Shown here: positions 1 through 6,757 of the stretch, one piece after another
Layout of the letters: each line of letters starts with the position of its first letter
Position numbering within the stretch: position 1 is the stretch's first letter
NCBI GenBank assembly: GCA_023391695.1
Contig: JAEWAK010000026.1
Coordinates: 1-15,224, forward strand
DNA length: 15,224 bases
DNA from: Bacillota bacterium
GTDB lineage: Bacteria > Bacillota > Clostridia > Lachnospirales > Lachnospiraceae
Reading direction: 5' to 3'
Translations under genes and position numbers: made by a program
The notes under the pieces: generated by a model
What the model was told of the DNA's origin: nothing
The model's input: the letters and a program-made list of their open reading frames with translations, nothing else
Database searches by the model: none

Positions 1-56
1 TGTTTTTGGTGAGTGAAGCGGAGCGAAAGTCACAGAAAACCGGAGAATTGCCGCGC

Positions 57-144
57 CAAAACGCTGTCTTTGCGTTTTGTGTGCATCGCGAAGCGCGTTA
101 TTGTTCACAACACTGCTGCTTTTGGCAGGGGTGTGAACAGTAAC
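57..144. repeat. Pair of hairpins in non-coding DNA upstream of dnaJ
   Basis: Two stem-loops lie close together. The first has arms CAAAACGC (57-64) and GCGTTTTG (72-79), a perfect 8-bp stem with a 7-base loop. The second has arms GTTATTGTTCACA (97-109) and TGTGAACAGTAAC (132-144), 13 bp with one G-T pair. Neither is followed by a T-run, so neither looks like an intrinsic terminator for a gene ending before the window. The first 160 bases are richer in G+C than the DNA after them and show no coding frame. They could be a small interspersed repeat or the processed tail of the upstream transcript; the sequence alone does not say which. Confidence 0.5.
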
Positions 145-181
145 GTTTAAAGATAAGCTTAACTGTGAAAAAAGTTTTAAC

Positions 182-210
182 TTGACGATTTTAGAATAAT
201 TCATTACAAT
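182..210 (+). promoter_or_regulatory. Sigma-A-type promoter for dnaJ
   Basis: TTGACG at 182-187 and TACAAT at 205-210 are separated by exactly 17 bases. This predicts a start near 217 and a 5' untranslated region of about 155 bases before dnaJ. In many Firmicutes dnaJ is co-transcribed with an upstream dnaK; this promoter would allow separate transcription. No CIRCE-type inverted repeat (the HrcA operator) is visible here, so heat-shock control by HrcA at this site is not supported. Confidence 0.6.
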
Positions 211-248
211 ATGATTTGACTTGTCGAATCGAAAGAATCAGTATAGAG

Positions 249-304
249 GTTATGGGTCGTCCCGTAACAGTAACAAATAGGCGGTCTAACGACTGCCTAT
301 TTGT
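249..304 (+). promoter_or_regulatory. Two consecutive stem-loops in the dnaJ 5' leader
   Basis: Downstream of the predicted start, GTTATGGG (249-256) pairs with CCCGTAAC (261-268) around a TCGT loop. After four bases, ACAAATAGGCGGTC (273-286) pairs with GACTGCCTATTTGT (291-304) around a TAAC loop. Both stems are complete apart from one G-U pair each. No T-run follows, so a plain terminator is unlikely. They may stabilise the mRNA 5' end or control translation. The clear Shine-Dalgarno AAGGAGG lies further down at 354-360. Confidence 0.5.
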
Positions 305-372
305 CGATATAAAGAAAAAGTTTTGTAACGAGGTATAATCTTTTTAGAATCATAAGGAGGATGGATTAGAGC

Positions 373-1524
373 ATGGCAGATAAACGTGATTATTACGAGG
401 TCCTGGGGGTTTCCAGGTCAGCGGCGGACGATGATATAAAAAAGGCCTACAGACAATTAGCTAAGAAATACCACCCGGATGCCAATCCCGGTGATAAAAC
501 GGCCGAGGCAAAATTTAAAGAGGCCTCGGAGGCTTATGCGGTATTAAGTGATGCTGATAAGAGAAGGCAATATGACCAGTTCGGACATTCCGCATTTGAA
601 GGGGGCGCCGGCGGTGCCGGCGGTTTTGATTTTACCAATATGGATATGGGGGATATCTTCGGAGATATTTTTGGAGATCTATTCGGCGGCGGAAGAACCA
701 GAAGAACCGGTGGCGGCCCTATGAAGGGACCCAATGTCCGTACCGGTGTCAGAATTACGTTCCAGGAAGCGGTAACCGGTGTGGATAAGGATCTGGAACT
801 GAATTTAAAAGAGGAATGTGCGACCTGCCACGGATCCGGTGCCAGACCGGGTACCAGTGCGGAGACCTGCAGTAAATGCGGCGGCAAAGGCCAGGTGGTA
901 TATACACAGCAGTCTTTGTTCGGTATGGTCAGGAATGTACAGACCTGTCCGGATTGTAATGGCACCGGTAAGGTAATAAAGGATAAATGCCCGGATTGCT
1001 ATGGTTCCGGTTATGTAAGCAGAAAGAAGAAAATCCAGGTATCCATTCCGGCAGGAATTGATAACGGACAGAGCATCCGTATCCGTGAAAAAGGAGAGCC
1101 CGGCACCAATGGCGGTGAAAGAGGCGACTTACTGGTAGAAGTAACGGTAAGCAGGCATCCCATTTTCCAGAGACAGGATTACGATATTTATTCTACCGCG
1201 CCGATTTCCTTTGTTCAGGCAGCCTTAGGCGGTGACGTCAGAATCAGTACGGTCGACGGCGATGTTGTTTATTCGGTTAAGCCGGGAACCCAGACGGATA
1301 CAAAGGTAAGATTAAAGGGGAAAGGTGTTCCTACTTTGCGCAACAAACAGGTCAGAGGCGATCATTATGTTACCCTGGTTGTTCAGGTACCTACCAAATT
1401 GACCGGTGAACAAAAGGATATTTTGGAAAAATTTGATTCTGCTATGAACAACAGAAGTGACTCGGAAGCGGAGCCGGAAAAAGAGAAGGAAAAAGAAAAA
1501 GGAAAGAAAAAATTCTGGAAATGA
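373..1524 (+). CDS. dnaJ: Chaperone protein DnaJ (Hsp40)
   Basis: Cytoplasmic co-chaperone that delivers unfolded clients to DnaK and stimulates its ATPase. The 383-residue protein has the full type I layout. The N-terminal J domain (about 1-70) carries the HPD motif at residues 34-36. A Gly/Phe-rich linker follows (about 71-115). The zinc region has four CxxCxGxG repeats, with cysteines at 149/152, 166/169, 192/195 and 206/209, and then come the C-terminal substrate-binding domains. The last ~20 residues are a charged Glu/Lys run ending in FWK, a lineage-specific tail. AAGGAGG at 354-360 sets the start at ATG 373. prmA and rsmE follow, as in the B. subtilis dnaK-dnaJ-yqeT-yqeU-yqeV region. 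dnaK presumably lies just upstream, outside the window. Confidence 0.98.
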   Translation: MADKRDYYEVLGVSRSAADDDIKKAYRQLAKKYHPDANPGDKTAEAKFKEASEAYAVLSDADKRRQYDQFGHSAFEGGAGGAGGFDFTNMDMGDIFGDIFGDLFGGGRTRRTGGGPMKGPNVRTGVRITFQEAVTGVDKDLELNLKEECATCHGSGARPGTSAETCSKCGGKGQVVYTQQSLFGMVRNVQTCPDCNGTGKVIKDKCPDCYGSGYVSRKKKIQVSIPAGIDNGQSIRIREKGEPGTNGGERGDLLVEVTVSRHPIFQRQDYDIYSTAPISFVQAALGGDVRISTVDGDVVYSVKPGTQTDTKVRLKGKGVPTLRNKQVRGDHYVTLVVQVPTKLTGEQKDILEKFDSAMNNRSDSEAEPEKEKEKEKGKKKFWK

Positions 1525-1667
1525 ATTTGCGGTAAACAGGAAAGCCGCAGGGCGCATCATAACGGAAGAGAGTAAATATTTCGAATCTTTTCTTTACAAA
1601 GTTTGTGCATGCGTAATTCAGCACAATCTTTAAAGACGCAAAAACATACGCAGGAATGGGTATAAAT

Positions 1668-2621
1668 ATGAAATGGACGAAATTAACCTTATCAACTATG
1701 GCGGAAGCCGTGGATCTGGTAAGTAACATGTTGAGTGAATTAGGGATTGAAGGTATTGAAATCATCGATAACGTACCTATAACGGAACAGGAAAAGAAAG
1801 CGATGTTTATCGATATCCTGCCCGAATTAGATACGGAAGATAAAACTGCACTTGTCAGCTTTTATCTGGAAGAGGATGGGAACATACGGGAGACATTAGA
1901 TAATATACGGGCCGGACTTAAGGAACTGGCGGAGTTTACGGATATAGGAAGCGGTTTGATCGAAATATCGGAAACAGAGGACGCGGACTGGATTAATAAC
2001 TGGAAAGCGTATTTTAAACCATTTCGTATTGATGAAACCATCGTAATAAAACCAACCTGGGAAAAACTTGAAGATGTCAGGGAAACTGACCTTGTAATTG
2101 AAATCGATCCGGGTACGGCCTTTGGTACCGGAGCCCATGAGACCACAAAACTATGCATCCTGGGCATTAAAAAATATGGGAAAACCGGAATGAAATTATT
2201 GGATGTTGGCTGCGGAAGCGGGATCTTATCCATTATCGGTGCCAAATTAGGTGCCGGAGAAGTACTGGGGACCGATATTGACCCGAATGCGGTAAAGGCA
2301 GCCTATGAGAATGCAGAAGTAAATCATATATCACATAAGACTCTGAGCATATTAAGCGGAGATATTATTACGGATACCGGTCTGCAGCAGAAAGCAGGCT
2401 TTGAAAGGTATGATATGGCAGTGGCCAATATTCTGGCCGACATTATTATACCGCTGTCTGCCGAGATCGGGAAGCACATAAAACCGGGCGGTATATTTAT
2501 CAGTTCCGGAATTATCAATACAAAAAAGGAAGCTGTAAAAGCGGCAGTCTTAAATAACGGATTTAAAATCCTTGAAATAAATGAAATGGGAGACTGGGTC
2601 TCTATTGTGGCACAAAAATAA
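1668..2621 (+). CDS. prmA: Ribosomal protein L11 methyltransferase
   Basis: Class I SAM-dependent methyltransferase that methylates ribosomal protein L11. From ATG 1668 the product is 317 residues, usual for the family. The N-terminal L11-binding domain (to about residue 110) is followed by the conserved GTAFGTGAHETT segment (about 149-160), the SAM motif LLDVGCGSG (about 177-185) and NILAD (about 254-258), the PrmA counterpart of an N-x-x-x motif IV. I prefer ATG 1668 over the in-frame ATG at 1656 because the AGGA at 1652-1655 is too close to 1656, and MKWTKLT matches the family's N-terminus. The 131 bases after dnaJ show no promoter or terminator I can support, so co-transcription with dnaJ is likely. 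Confidence 0.95.
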   Translation: MKWTKLTLSTMAEAVDLVSNMLSELGIEGIEIIDNVPITEQEKKAMFIDILPELDTEDKTALVSFYLEEDGNIRETLDNIRAGLKELAEFTDIGSGLIEISETEDADWINNWKAYFKPFRIDETIVIKPTWEKLEDVRETDLVIEIDPGTAFGTGAHETTKLCILGIKKYGKTGMKLLDVGCGSGILSIIGAKLGAGEVLGTDIDPNAVKAAYENAEVNHISHKTLSILSGDIITDTGLQQKAGFERYDMAVANILADIIIPLSAEIGKHIKPGGIFISSGIINTKKEAVKAAVLNNGFKILEINEMGDWVSIVAQK

Positions 2622-2681
2622 CAGGACTGAACAGTTGCCAAACTTCAGATGCGCAGAGGCTATGCGCCGGAATGGAAAAAG

Positions 2682-2705
2682 TGTGAAGAAAAAAGCATCT
2701 TCACA
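2682..2705. repeat. Small inverted repeat between prmA and rsmE
   Basis: TGTGAAG (2682-2688) and CTTCACA (2699-2705) form a 7-bp stem with a 10-base A-rich loop. It sits one base before the larger hairpin at 2707-2735 and is the first of four stem-loops in this gap. Confidence 0.4.
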
Positions 2706-2706
2706 A

Positions 2707-2735
2707 AAAGTGAATTATAAAACATAATTCACTTT
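2707..2735 (+). terminator. Hairpin, possible weak terminator after prmA
   Basis: AAAGTGAATTAT (2707-2718) pairs perfectly with ATAATTCACTTT (2724-2735) around a 5-base loop, 86 bases after the prmA stop codon. The stem is AT-rich and only three T's end it on the + strand. On the - strand five T's follow the stem. A weak or bidirectional terminator is possible, but no minus-strand gene here needs one. Further hairpins follow at 2797-2818 and 2829-2857. Confidence 0.35.
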
Positions 2736-2796
2736 AAGAAGAACCTGGAAATGAACACAGAGGATGCTCATTCCAAGCTTCTTTTGCCATTATTTG

Positions 2797-2818
2797 TGAT
2801 GCCGCAGAAGCGGCATCA
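2797..2818. repeat. Perfect 9-bp GC-rich hairpin upstream of rsmE
   Basis: TGATGCCGC (2797-2805) and GCGGCATCA (2810-2818) are exact reverse complements around an AGAA loop. No T-run follows, so it is not a standard terminator. Its role is unknown; it may be part of a short interspersed repeat or a leader structure for rsmE. Confidence 0.45.
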
Positions 2819-2828
2819 TGTTGTGAAG

Positions 2829-2857
2829 GTTGAAAAAACAAAAGCAGTTTTTTCAAC
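2829..2857. repeat. Perfect 11-bp hairpin just upstream of rsmE
   Basis: GTTGAAAAAAC (2829-2839) and GTTTTTTCAAC (2847-2857) are exact reverse complements with a 7-base loop. It lies 45 bases before the rsmE start. A terminator is unlikely because the T's are inside the stem. A leader structure or repeat remnant is possible. Confidence 0.45.
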
Positions 2858-2902
2858 ATCCTGATTTATACGTGAGACTGAGCGCACAGATGGGAGTTTA
2901 TT

Positions 2903-3643
2903 ATGTACCGTTTCTATGTGGAACCGGATCGGATTGGGGATAAGGAAATAACGATTACGGGGCCGGACTTTAATCATATTAAAAATGTACTGCGAATGAA
3001 GCCCGATGAGAAAATAATAATTTGTAATGGACAAGGAAAAGACTTCTATTGTATAATAAAAAGTGAATCTGACGGACAGATAGGAGCGGAAATTACGGAA
3101 GTCCGTGACACGGATACGGAATTAGAGGGAAAGCTGTATCTTTTTCAGGGAGTTCCCAAAAAAGATAAGATGGAACTTATTATCCAGAAAGCAGTGGAAT
3201 TAGGAGTTTATGAAGTCATTCCCGTAATGACAAAAAGAACCGTGGTAAAACTGGAAGATAAAAAGAAGGAACTAAAAAAAATCGAACGCTGGCAGACAAT
3301 TGCGGCCAGTGCGGCAAAACAGTCCAACAGGGGGATCATTCCCATAGTTACGGACACCAAGTCCATGAAAGAAGCATTGGATTATGCCAAAGACCTGGAC
3401 TGTAAAATGATACCCTATGAAAATGCGGATGGTATTACCGTAACGAAAAATTTAATTGATAATATAAAACCTGGTATGAAGGTAGGTATCTTCATCGGAC
3501 CGGAAGGCGGGTTTGAGGAACAGGAGATAAAACAGGCAGCTGATGCCGGATTTATGCCGGTTACCTTAGGCAGGCGGATATTGCGTACCGAGACAGCCGG
3601 ACTTGCTGTTTTATCCATGATAATGCTTCAGATGGAATCGTAA
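2903..3643 (+). CDS. rsmE: 16S rRNA m3U1498 methyltransferase
   Basis: SPOUT-class methyltransferase that N3-methylates U1498 of 16S rRNA using SAM. The 246-residue protein has an N-terminal PUA-like RNA-binding domain (about 1-70) and a C-terminal knotted SPOUT domain. Two diagnostic SAM-site motifs are visible: IGPEGGF (198-204) and LGRRILRTETA (222-232). GGGAG about 10 bases before ATG 2903 is an acceptable ribosome site. It follows prmA as in B. subtilis yqeT-yqeU, though the gap between them is unusually large and hairpin-filled. The next gene, a cysteine desulfurase, starts 45 bases after the stop, so the two may share a transcript. Confidence 0.95.
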   Translation: MYRFYVEPDRIGDKEITITGPDFNHIKNVLRMKPDEKIIICNGQGKDFYCIIKSESDGQIGAEITEVRDTDTELEGKLYLFQGVPKKDKMELIIQKAVELGVYEVIPVMTKRTVVKLEDKKKELKKIERWQTIAASAAKQSNRGIIPIVTDTKSMKEALDYAKDLDCKMIPYENADGITVTKNLIDNIKPGMKVGIFIGPEGGFEEQEIKQAADAGFMPVTLGRRILRTETAGLAVLSMIMLQMES

Positions 3644-3688
3644 TCACCCGCCATTTAACCGGTTGCGGGTTGAAAGAATGGTGTTAAA

Positions 3689-4849
3689 ATGGAAGTATAT
3701 TTGGACAATGCCGCTACCACCAGGGCATTTGATTCAGTTAAAAATATAATGATGGAAACTTTAGGCGTGGATTATGGGAATCCTTCCTCCCTGCACCGAA
3801 AAGGAGTCGATGCGGAAAAGTATATCAAGGATGCAAAGGATATTATTGCAAAAAGTTTAAAAGCGGACCCCAGGGAGATTATATTCACCTCCGGCGGGAC
3901 GGAATCCAACAATATGGCCATTATCGGAGCTGCTTACGGAAACAGGCGCAGCGGCAGCCATATTATAACAACCGGCATAGAACACCCTTCCGTATATAAT
4001 CCGATGATATTTCTGGAGGAAAACGGATTCCGGGTATCTTATATTCCGGTGGATAAAAACGGCAAGATCCGAATGGAAGAGCTCTTGGCGGCAGTCTGTG
4101 AAGATACCATACTGGTGTCTGTGATGTATGTGAATAATGAAATTGGTTCGGTACAGAATATCAGTGATATCTCCAAGCGGGTGAAAGAGAAGAATCCAAA
4201 GCTCTTATTCCATGTTGATGCCATTCAGGCATTCGGAAAGTACAGGATTTACCCGAAACGGGAAGGTATAGATTTACTGTCCATAAGCGGACATAAAATA
4301 CACGGGCCGAAAGGAAGCGGTGTTTTATTCATCCGGGATAAGGTTAAGGTAAAGCCCATTCTTTTTGGCGGAGGTCAGCAAAAAGGTATGCGTTCCGGTA
4401 CGGAAAATGTTCCGGCAATTGCAGGAATCGGACAGGCTGTCCTGGAAATTTATAAAGATCATGAACAGAAACGGGCGTCTCTGTACGGCTTAAAAAGAGC
4501 ATTTATAGAGGGAATAGACTGTATGGAGGGTATTACCGTTAACTGCCAGGGAGACACCCGGGAAGATACGGCTCCCCACATTGTCAGTGTAAGTTTTGAC
4601 GGTATCCGGAGTGAAGTTTTATTACATGCTTTAGAAGATAAGGAGATTTATGTTTCTTCCGGATCGGCATGCGCTTCCAACCATCCGCAGCTGAGCGGGA
4701 CGCTGAAAGCTATTGGCCTGCGGGAAGATTTACTGGCTTCTACCTTACGATTTAGTTTTTCGGTTTTTACGACCCTGGAAGAGATTCAATATACCATCAG
4801 CATGATAACGGAACTGGTGCCGGTTTTAAGAAGATACAGCAGGCATTAA
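3689..4849 (+). CDS. Cysteine desulfurase (IscS/NifS family), probable ThiI partner
   Basis: Pyridoxal-phosphate enzyme that takes sulfur from L-cysteine as an enzyme persulfide and passes it on. The 386-residue protein shows the aminotransferase class V layout: the N-terminal YLDNAATT segment, TSGGTESNN (68-75), His99 in the EHPS motif, the PLP lysine Lys203 in SISGHKIHGPKG, and the catalytic loop cysteine Cys328 in SSGSACAS. It lies directly upstream of thiI, the arrangement of nifZ-thiI in B. subtilis, where the desulfurase serves tRNA 4-thiouridine. The role in s4U synthesis is inferred from that pairing; a role in Fe-S assembly cannot be excluded. The Shine-Dalgarno is weak (GAAAG region before ATG 3689). 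Confidence 0.93.
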   Translation: MEVYLDNAATTRAFDSVKNIMMETLGVDYGNPSSLHRKGVDAEKYIKDAKDIIAKSLKADPREIIFTSGGTESNNMAIIGAAYGNRRSGSHIITTGIEHPSVYNPMIFLEENGFRVSYIPVDKNGKIRMEELLAAVCEDTILVSVMYVNNEIGSVQNISDISKRVKEKNPKLLFHVDAIQAFGKYRIYPKREGIDLLSISGHKIHGPKGSGVLFIRDKVKVKPILFGGGQQKGMRSGTENVPAIAGIGQAVLEIYKDHEQKRASLYGLKRAFIEGIDCMEGITVNCQGDTREDTAPHIVSVSFDGIRSEVLLHALEDKEIYVSSGSACASNHPQLSGTLKAIGLREDLLASTLRFSFSVFTTLEEIQYTISMITELVPVLRRYSRH

Positions 4850-4877
4850 AAGGGATATGACAGGTTTACTCCCTTAT

Positions 4878-4908
4878 CGGATATATTACCGGATATATTA
4901 CCGGATAA
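4878..4908 (+). repeat. Short 12-base direct tandem repeat
   Basis: The unit CGGATATATTAC occurs at 4878-4889 and again at 4890-4901, followed by a partial third unit (CGGATAA, 4902-4908). It lies in the 103-base gap between the desulfurase and thiI. The same gap begins with AAGGGA (4850-4855) facing TCCCTT (4870-4875). It looks like replication slippage; no function is evident. Confidence 0.6.
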
Positions 4909-4952
4909 CGGATCTGGTGAGGCAGATAGGCTGATTATAGAAAGGAAAAAGC

Positions 4953-6128
4953 ATGTATAAAGCATTTTTGATCAAATATGCGGAAATCGGTATCAAAGGG
5001 AAAAACAGATATATATTTGAGAATGCCTTAAGAGACCAGATTAAAAACACTCTCAGGAACCTTGGTGATTATCTTGTGACCAAGGAACAGGGAAGAATAT
5101 ATATAGAATGCCCGGATGGGTATGATTATGAGGAGACCGTAGAGGCATTGCAGTGTGTTTTCGGCATAGCACAGATCTGTCCGGTCATGATTATAGATAC
5201 CATTGAATGGGAGCCGTTAACGCAGGCAGTCGGCGACTATGTAAACACCAGATATGCCGACCGGAATTTTACTTTTAAGATGGAAGCAAAACGAAGCGAT
5301 AAAAACTATCCGATGACTTCCCCTGAGATATGTATTGAAATGGGGGCTTATTTATTGCGCCGTTTTCCGGAAATGAAAGTGGATGTCCATAATCCGTCGG
5401 TGCGGATCATGGTGGAAGTCAGAAACCGGTCCTATGTGTATTCGGAGATCATACCGGGGCTCGGCGGAATGCCCGTAGGTACCAACGGCAAAGCCATGTT
5501 ATTATTATCCGGCGGTATTGACAGCCCGGTTGCCGGCTATATGATTGCAAAAAGAGGCGTTACCATTGATGCGGTGTATTTTCATGCGCCTCCATACACC
5601 AGCGAAAGGGCAAAACAGAAGGTGGCTGACCTTGCAAAGCTGATTTCAAAATATACAGGACCAATCAAGCTTCATGTGGTTAATTTTACGGATATCCAGC
5701 TTTATATCTATGAAAAATGCCCTCATGAGGAGTTAACCATTATTATGAGAAGATATATGATGCGTATCGCAGAAACAATCGGATCGGAATCCGGCTGCCT
5801 TGGGCTGATTACAGGAGAAAGCATCGGGCAGGTGGCAAGCCAGACCCTGCACAGCCTTGCTTCCACGAATGAAGTATGTACCATGCCGGTTTACCGTCCG
5901 TTAATTGCCTTTGATAAACAGGACATTGTAGATATTGCGGAGAGGATCAATACTTACGAGACCTCCATTCTGCCTTATGAAGACTGCTGTACCATTTTCG
6001 TTGCAAAGCATCCGGTTACAAAGCCAAGTTTAAAGGTGATCCGGCATTCGGAAAAGTGCCTGGAAGAAAAAATTGAGGATATGGTTAAATCAGCCCTGGA
6101 AACCAGGGAAACCATCTTTATACAATAA
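4953..6128 (+). CDS. thiI: tRNA 4-thiouridine synthase ThiI, rhodanese-less form
   Basis: Adenylates and thiolates U8 of tRNA to 4-thiouridine. In some bacteria the protein also takes part in thiazole synthesis. The 391-residue protein has an N-terminal ferredoxin-like domain (about 1-60), a THUMP RNA-binding domain (about 60-165) and an adenylating PP-loop domain with SGGIDSP (186-192). Cysteines 345/346 fall at the position of the conserved catalytic Cys344 of E. coli ThiI. The chain ends where the B. subtilis protein does and lacks the C-terminal rhodanese domain of E. coli ThiI, so persulfide would come directly from the adjacent desulfurase. AAAGGA at 4941-4946 precedes ATG 4953. Confidence 0.96.
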   Translation: MYKAFLIKYAEIGIKGKNRYIFENALRDQIKNTLRNLGDYLVTKEQGRIYIECPDGYDYEETVEALQCVFGIAQICPVMIIDTIEWEPLTQAVGDYVNTRYADRNFTFKMEAKRSDKNYPMTSPEICIEMGAYLLRRFPEMKVDVHNPSVRIMVEVRNRSYVYSEIIPGLGGMPVGTNGKAMLLLSGGIDSPVAGYMIAKRGVTIDAVYFHAPPYTSERAKQKVADLAKLISKYTGPIKLHVVNFTDIQLYIYEKCPHEELTIIMRRYMMRIAETIGSESGCLGLITGESIGQVASQTLHSLASTNEVCTMPVYRPLIAFDKQDIVDIAERINTYETSILPYEDCCTIFVAKHPVTKPSLKVIRHSEKCLEEKIEDMVKSALETRETIFIQ

Positions 6129-6169
6129 AAGGATGAACACAAAAGTTTTAAGAGATTTCAGGCGGTATA

Positions 6170-6200
6170 CTGTATAGGAAATGCGAAATTTCCTATACAG
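6170..6200. repeat. Perfect 13-bp inverted repeat after thiI
   Basis: CTGTATAGGAAAT (6170-6182) and ATTTCCTATACAG (6188-6200) are exact reverse complements with a 5-base GCGAA loop, 42 bases after the thiI stop. On the + strand it is followed by A's, not T's, so it is not a classical terminator for thiI, though a hairpin this stable could protect the 3' end. It directly abuts the minus-strand terminator at 6201-6226. Confidence 0.55.
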
Positions 6201-6226
6201 AAAAAAGAGGATACATATGTATCCCC
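6201..6226 (-). terminator. Intrinsic terminator of the HPr-like gene
   Basis: On the minus strand GGGGATAC pairs with GTATCCTC (one G-U) around an ATAT loop, followed at once by six T's (+ strand A's at 6201-6206). The core is a perfect 16-bp palindrome at 6209-6224. It lies 22 bases beyond the stop codon of the minus-strand gene, where a factor-independent terminator is expected. Confidence 0.75.
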
Positions 6227-6248
6227 CGTTAAGTAACTTGAAAACCAA

Positions 6249-6482
6249 TTATTCAACGATATAAGGTTTTAAAATGCTAAGAATTTTATCAACGTTATCT
6301 TCACTATGGATATTTAAATCAATAGGTTTTGATAAATCCAAACTGAAAATGCCCATGATTGATTTTGCATCAATAACATATCTGCCAGAAACTAAATCAA
6401 AATCGGAATCAAATTTAGTTACGTCATTAACAAAGGATTTAACCTTATCAATTGAATTGAGAGAGATTTTTACTGTTTTCAT
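6249..6482 (-). CDS. HPr-like protein without the phosphocarrier histidine
   Basis: A 77-residue protein that aligns by eye with HPr over its whole length. The strongest match is YVIDAKSIMGIFSLDLSK (35-52), against the HPr segment around regulatory Ser46; the equivalent serine here is Ser41. The segment that carries the active-site His15 and the GxHARPA motif is replaced by residues about 8-20, with no histidine. It therefore cannot relay phosphate as normal HPr does. Crh of B. subtilis likewise lacks His15 but keeps Ser46, so a regulatory role is possible; that is inference. It is the only minus-strand gene here, has a strong Shine-Dalgarno (AAGGAGG, complement of 6490-6496), its own promoter, and its own terminator. 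It runs convergent with thiI and divergent from mtaB. Confidence 0.82.
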   Translation of the reverse strand: MKTVKISLNSIDKVKSFVNDVTKFDSDFDLVSGRYVIDAKSIMGIFSLDLSKPIDLNIHSEDNVDKILSILKPYIVE

Positions 6483-6513
6483 TACAACTCCTCCTTTATA
6501 TAGAATTTTATAG

Positions 6514-6528
6514 GATAGTGTTACTATC
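6514..6528 (-). promoter_or_regulatory. Operator-like dyad in the HPr-like gene leader
   Basis: GATAGT (6514-6519) and ACTATC (6523-6528) form a perfect 6-3-6 dyad just downstream of the predicted transcription start of the HPr-like gene. A second perfect palindrome, AGTATATACT (6538-6547), overlaps its -10 box. Both are well placed for a repressor, but no regulator can be named from sequence. Confidence 0.4.
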
Positions 6529-6542
6529 TTTACTACAAGTAT

Positions 6543-6571
6543 ATACTACATTTTAGCAATTTAAAAGTCAA
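6543..6571 (-). promoter_or_regulatory. Promoter of the HPr-like gene
   Basis: Read on the minus strand, TTGACT (complement of 6566-6571) and TAGTAT (complement of 6543-6548) are separated by exactly 17 bases. This predicts a start near 6536 and a leader of about 50 bases. The rest of the gap to mtaB (6572-6757) shows no convincing + strand promoter. Confidence 0.6.
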
Positions 6572-6757
6572 TATACAAAGTAAATAAAAAAAGCCGATAA
6601 CTAGGACACATTTCACGAAAATATAGGCTTGTGCGGATTTGTCCATAGGCAGAAAAACAGGGCCTGTTAATAAGTATATGAAAAGGCCGGGATATCAGTA
6701 TTCATAATGTGTAAAAAATTGGTAAAGACAAGGCGATGATCATGAGAAAGGACTCAT

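Noticed and set aside
182..372. CIRCE heat-shock operator upstream of dnaJ
   Set aside because: The TTAGCACTC-N9-GAGTGCTAA pattern is not present; the dyads seen differ in sequence and spacing.
534..965. Long minus-strand open frame inside dnaJ
   Set aside because: It is a shadow of the conserved dnaJ frame with no start signal of its own.
6274..6513. Plus-strand open frame opposite the HPr-like gene
   Set aside because: The minus-strand frame has the HPr match, a strong ribosome site, a promoter and a terminator; the plus-strand frame has none of these.
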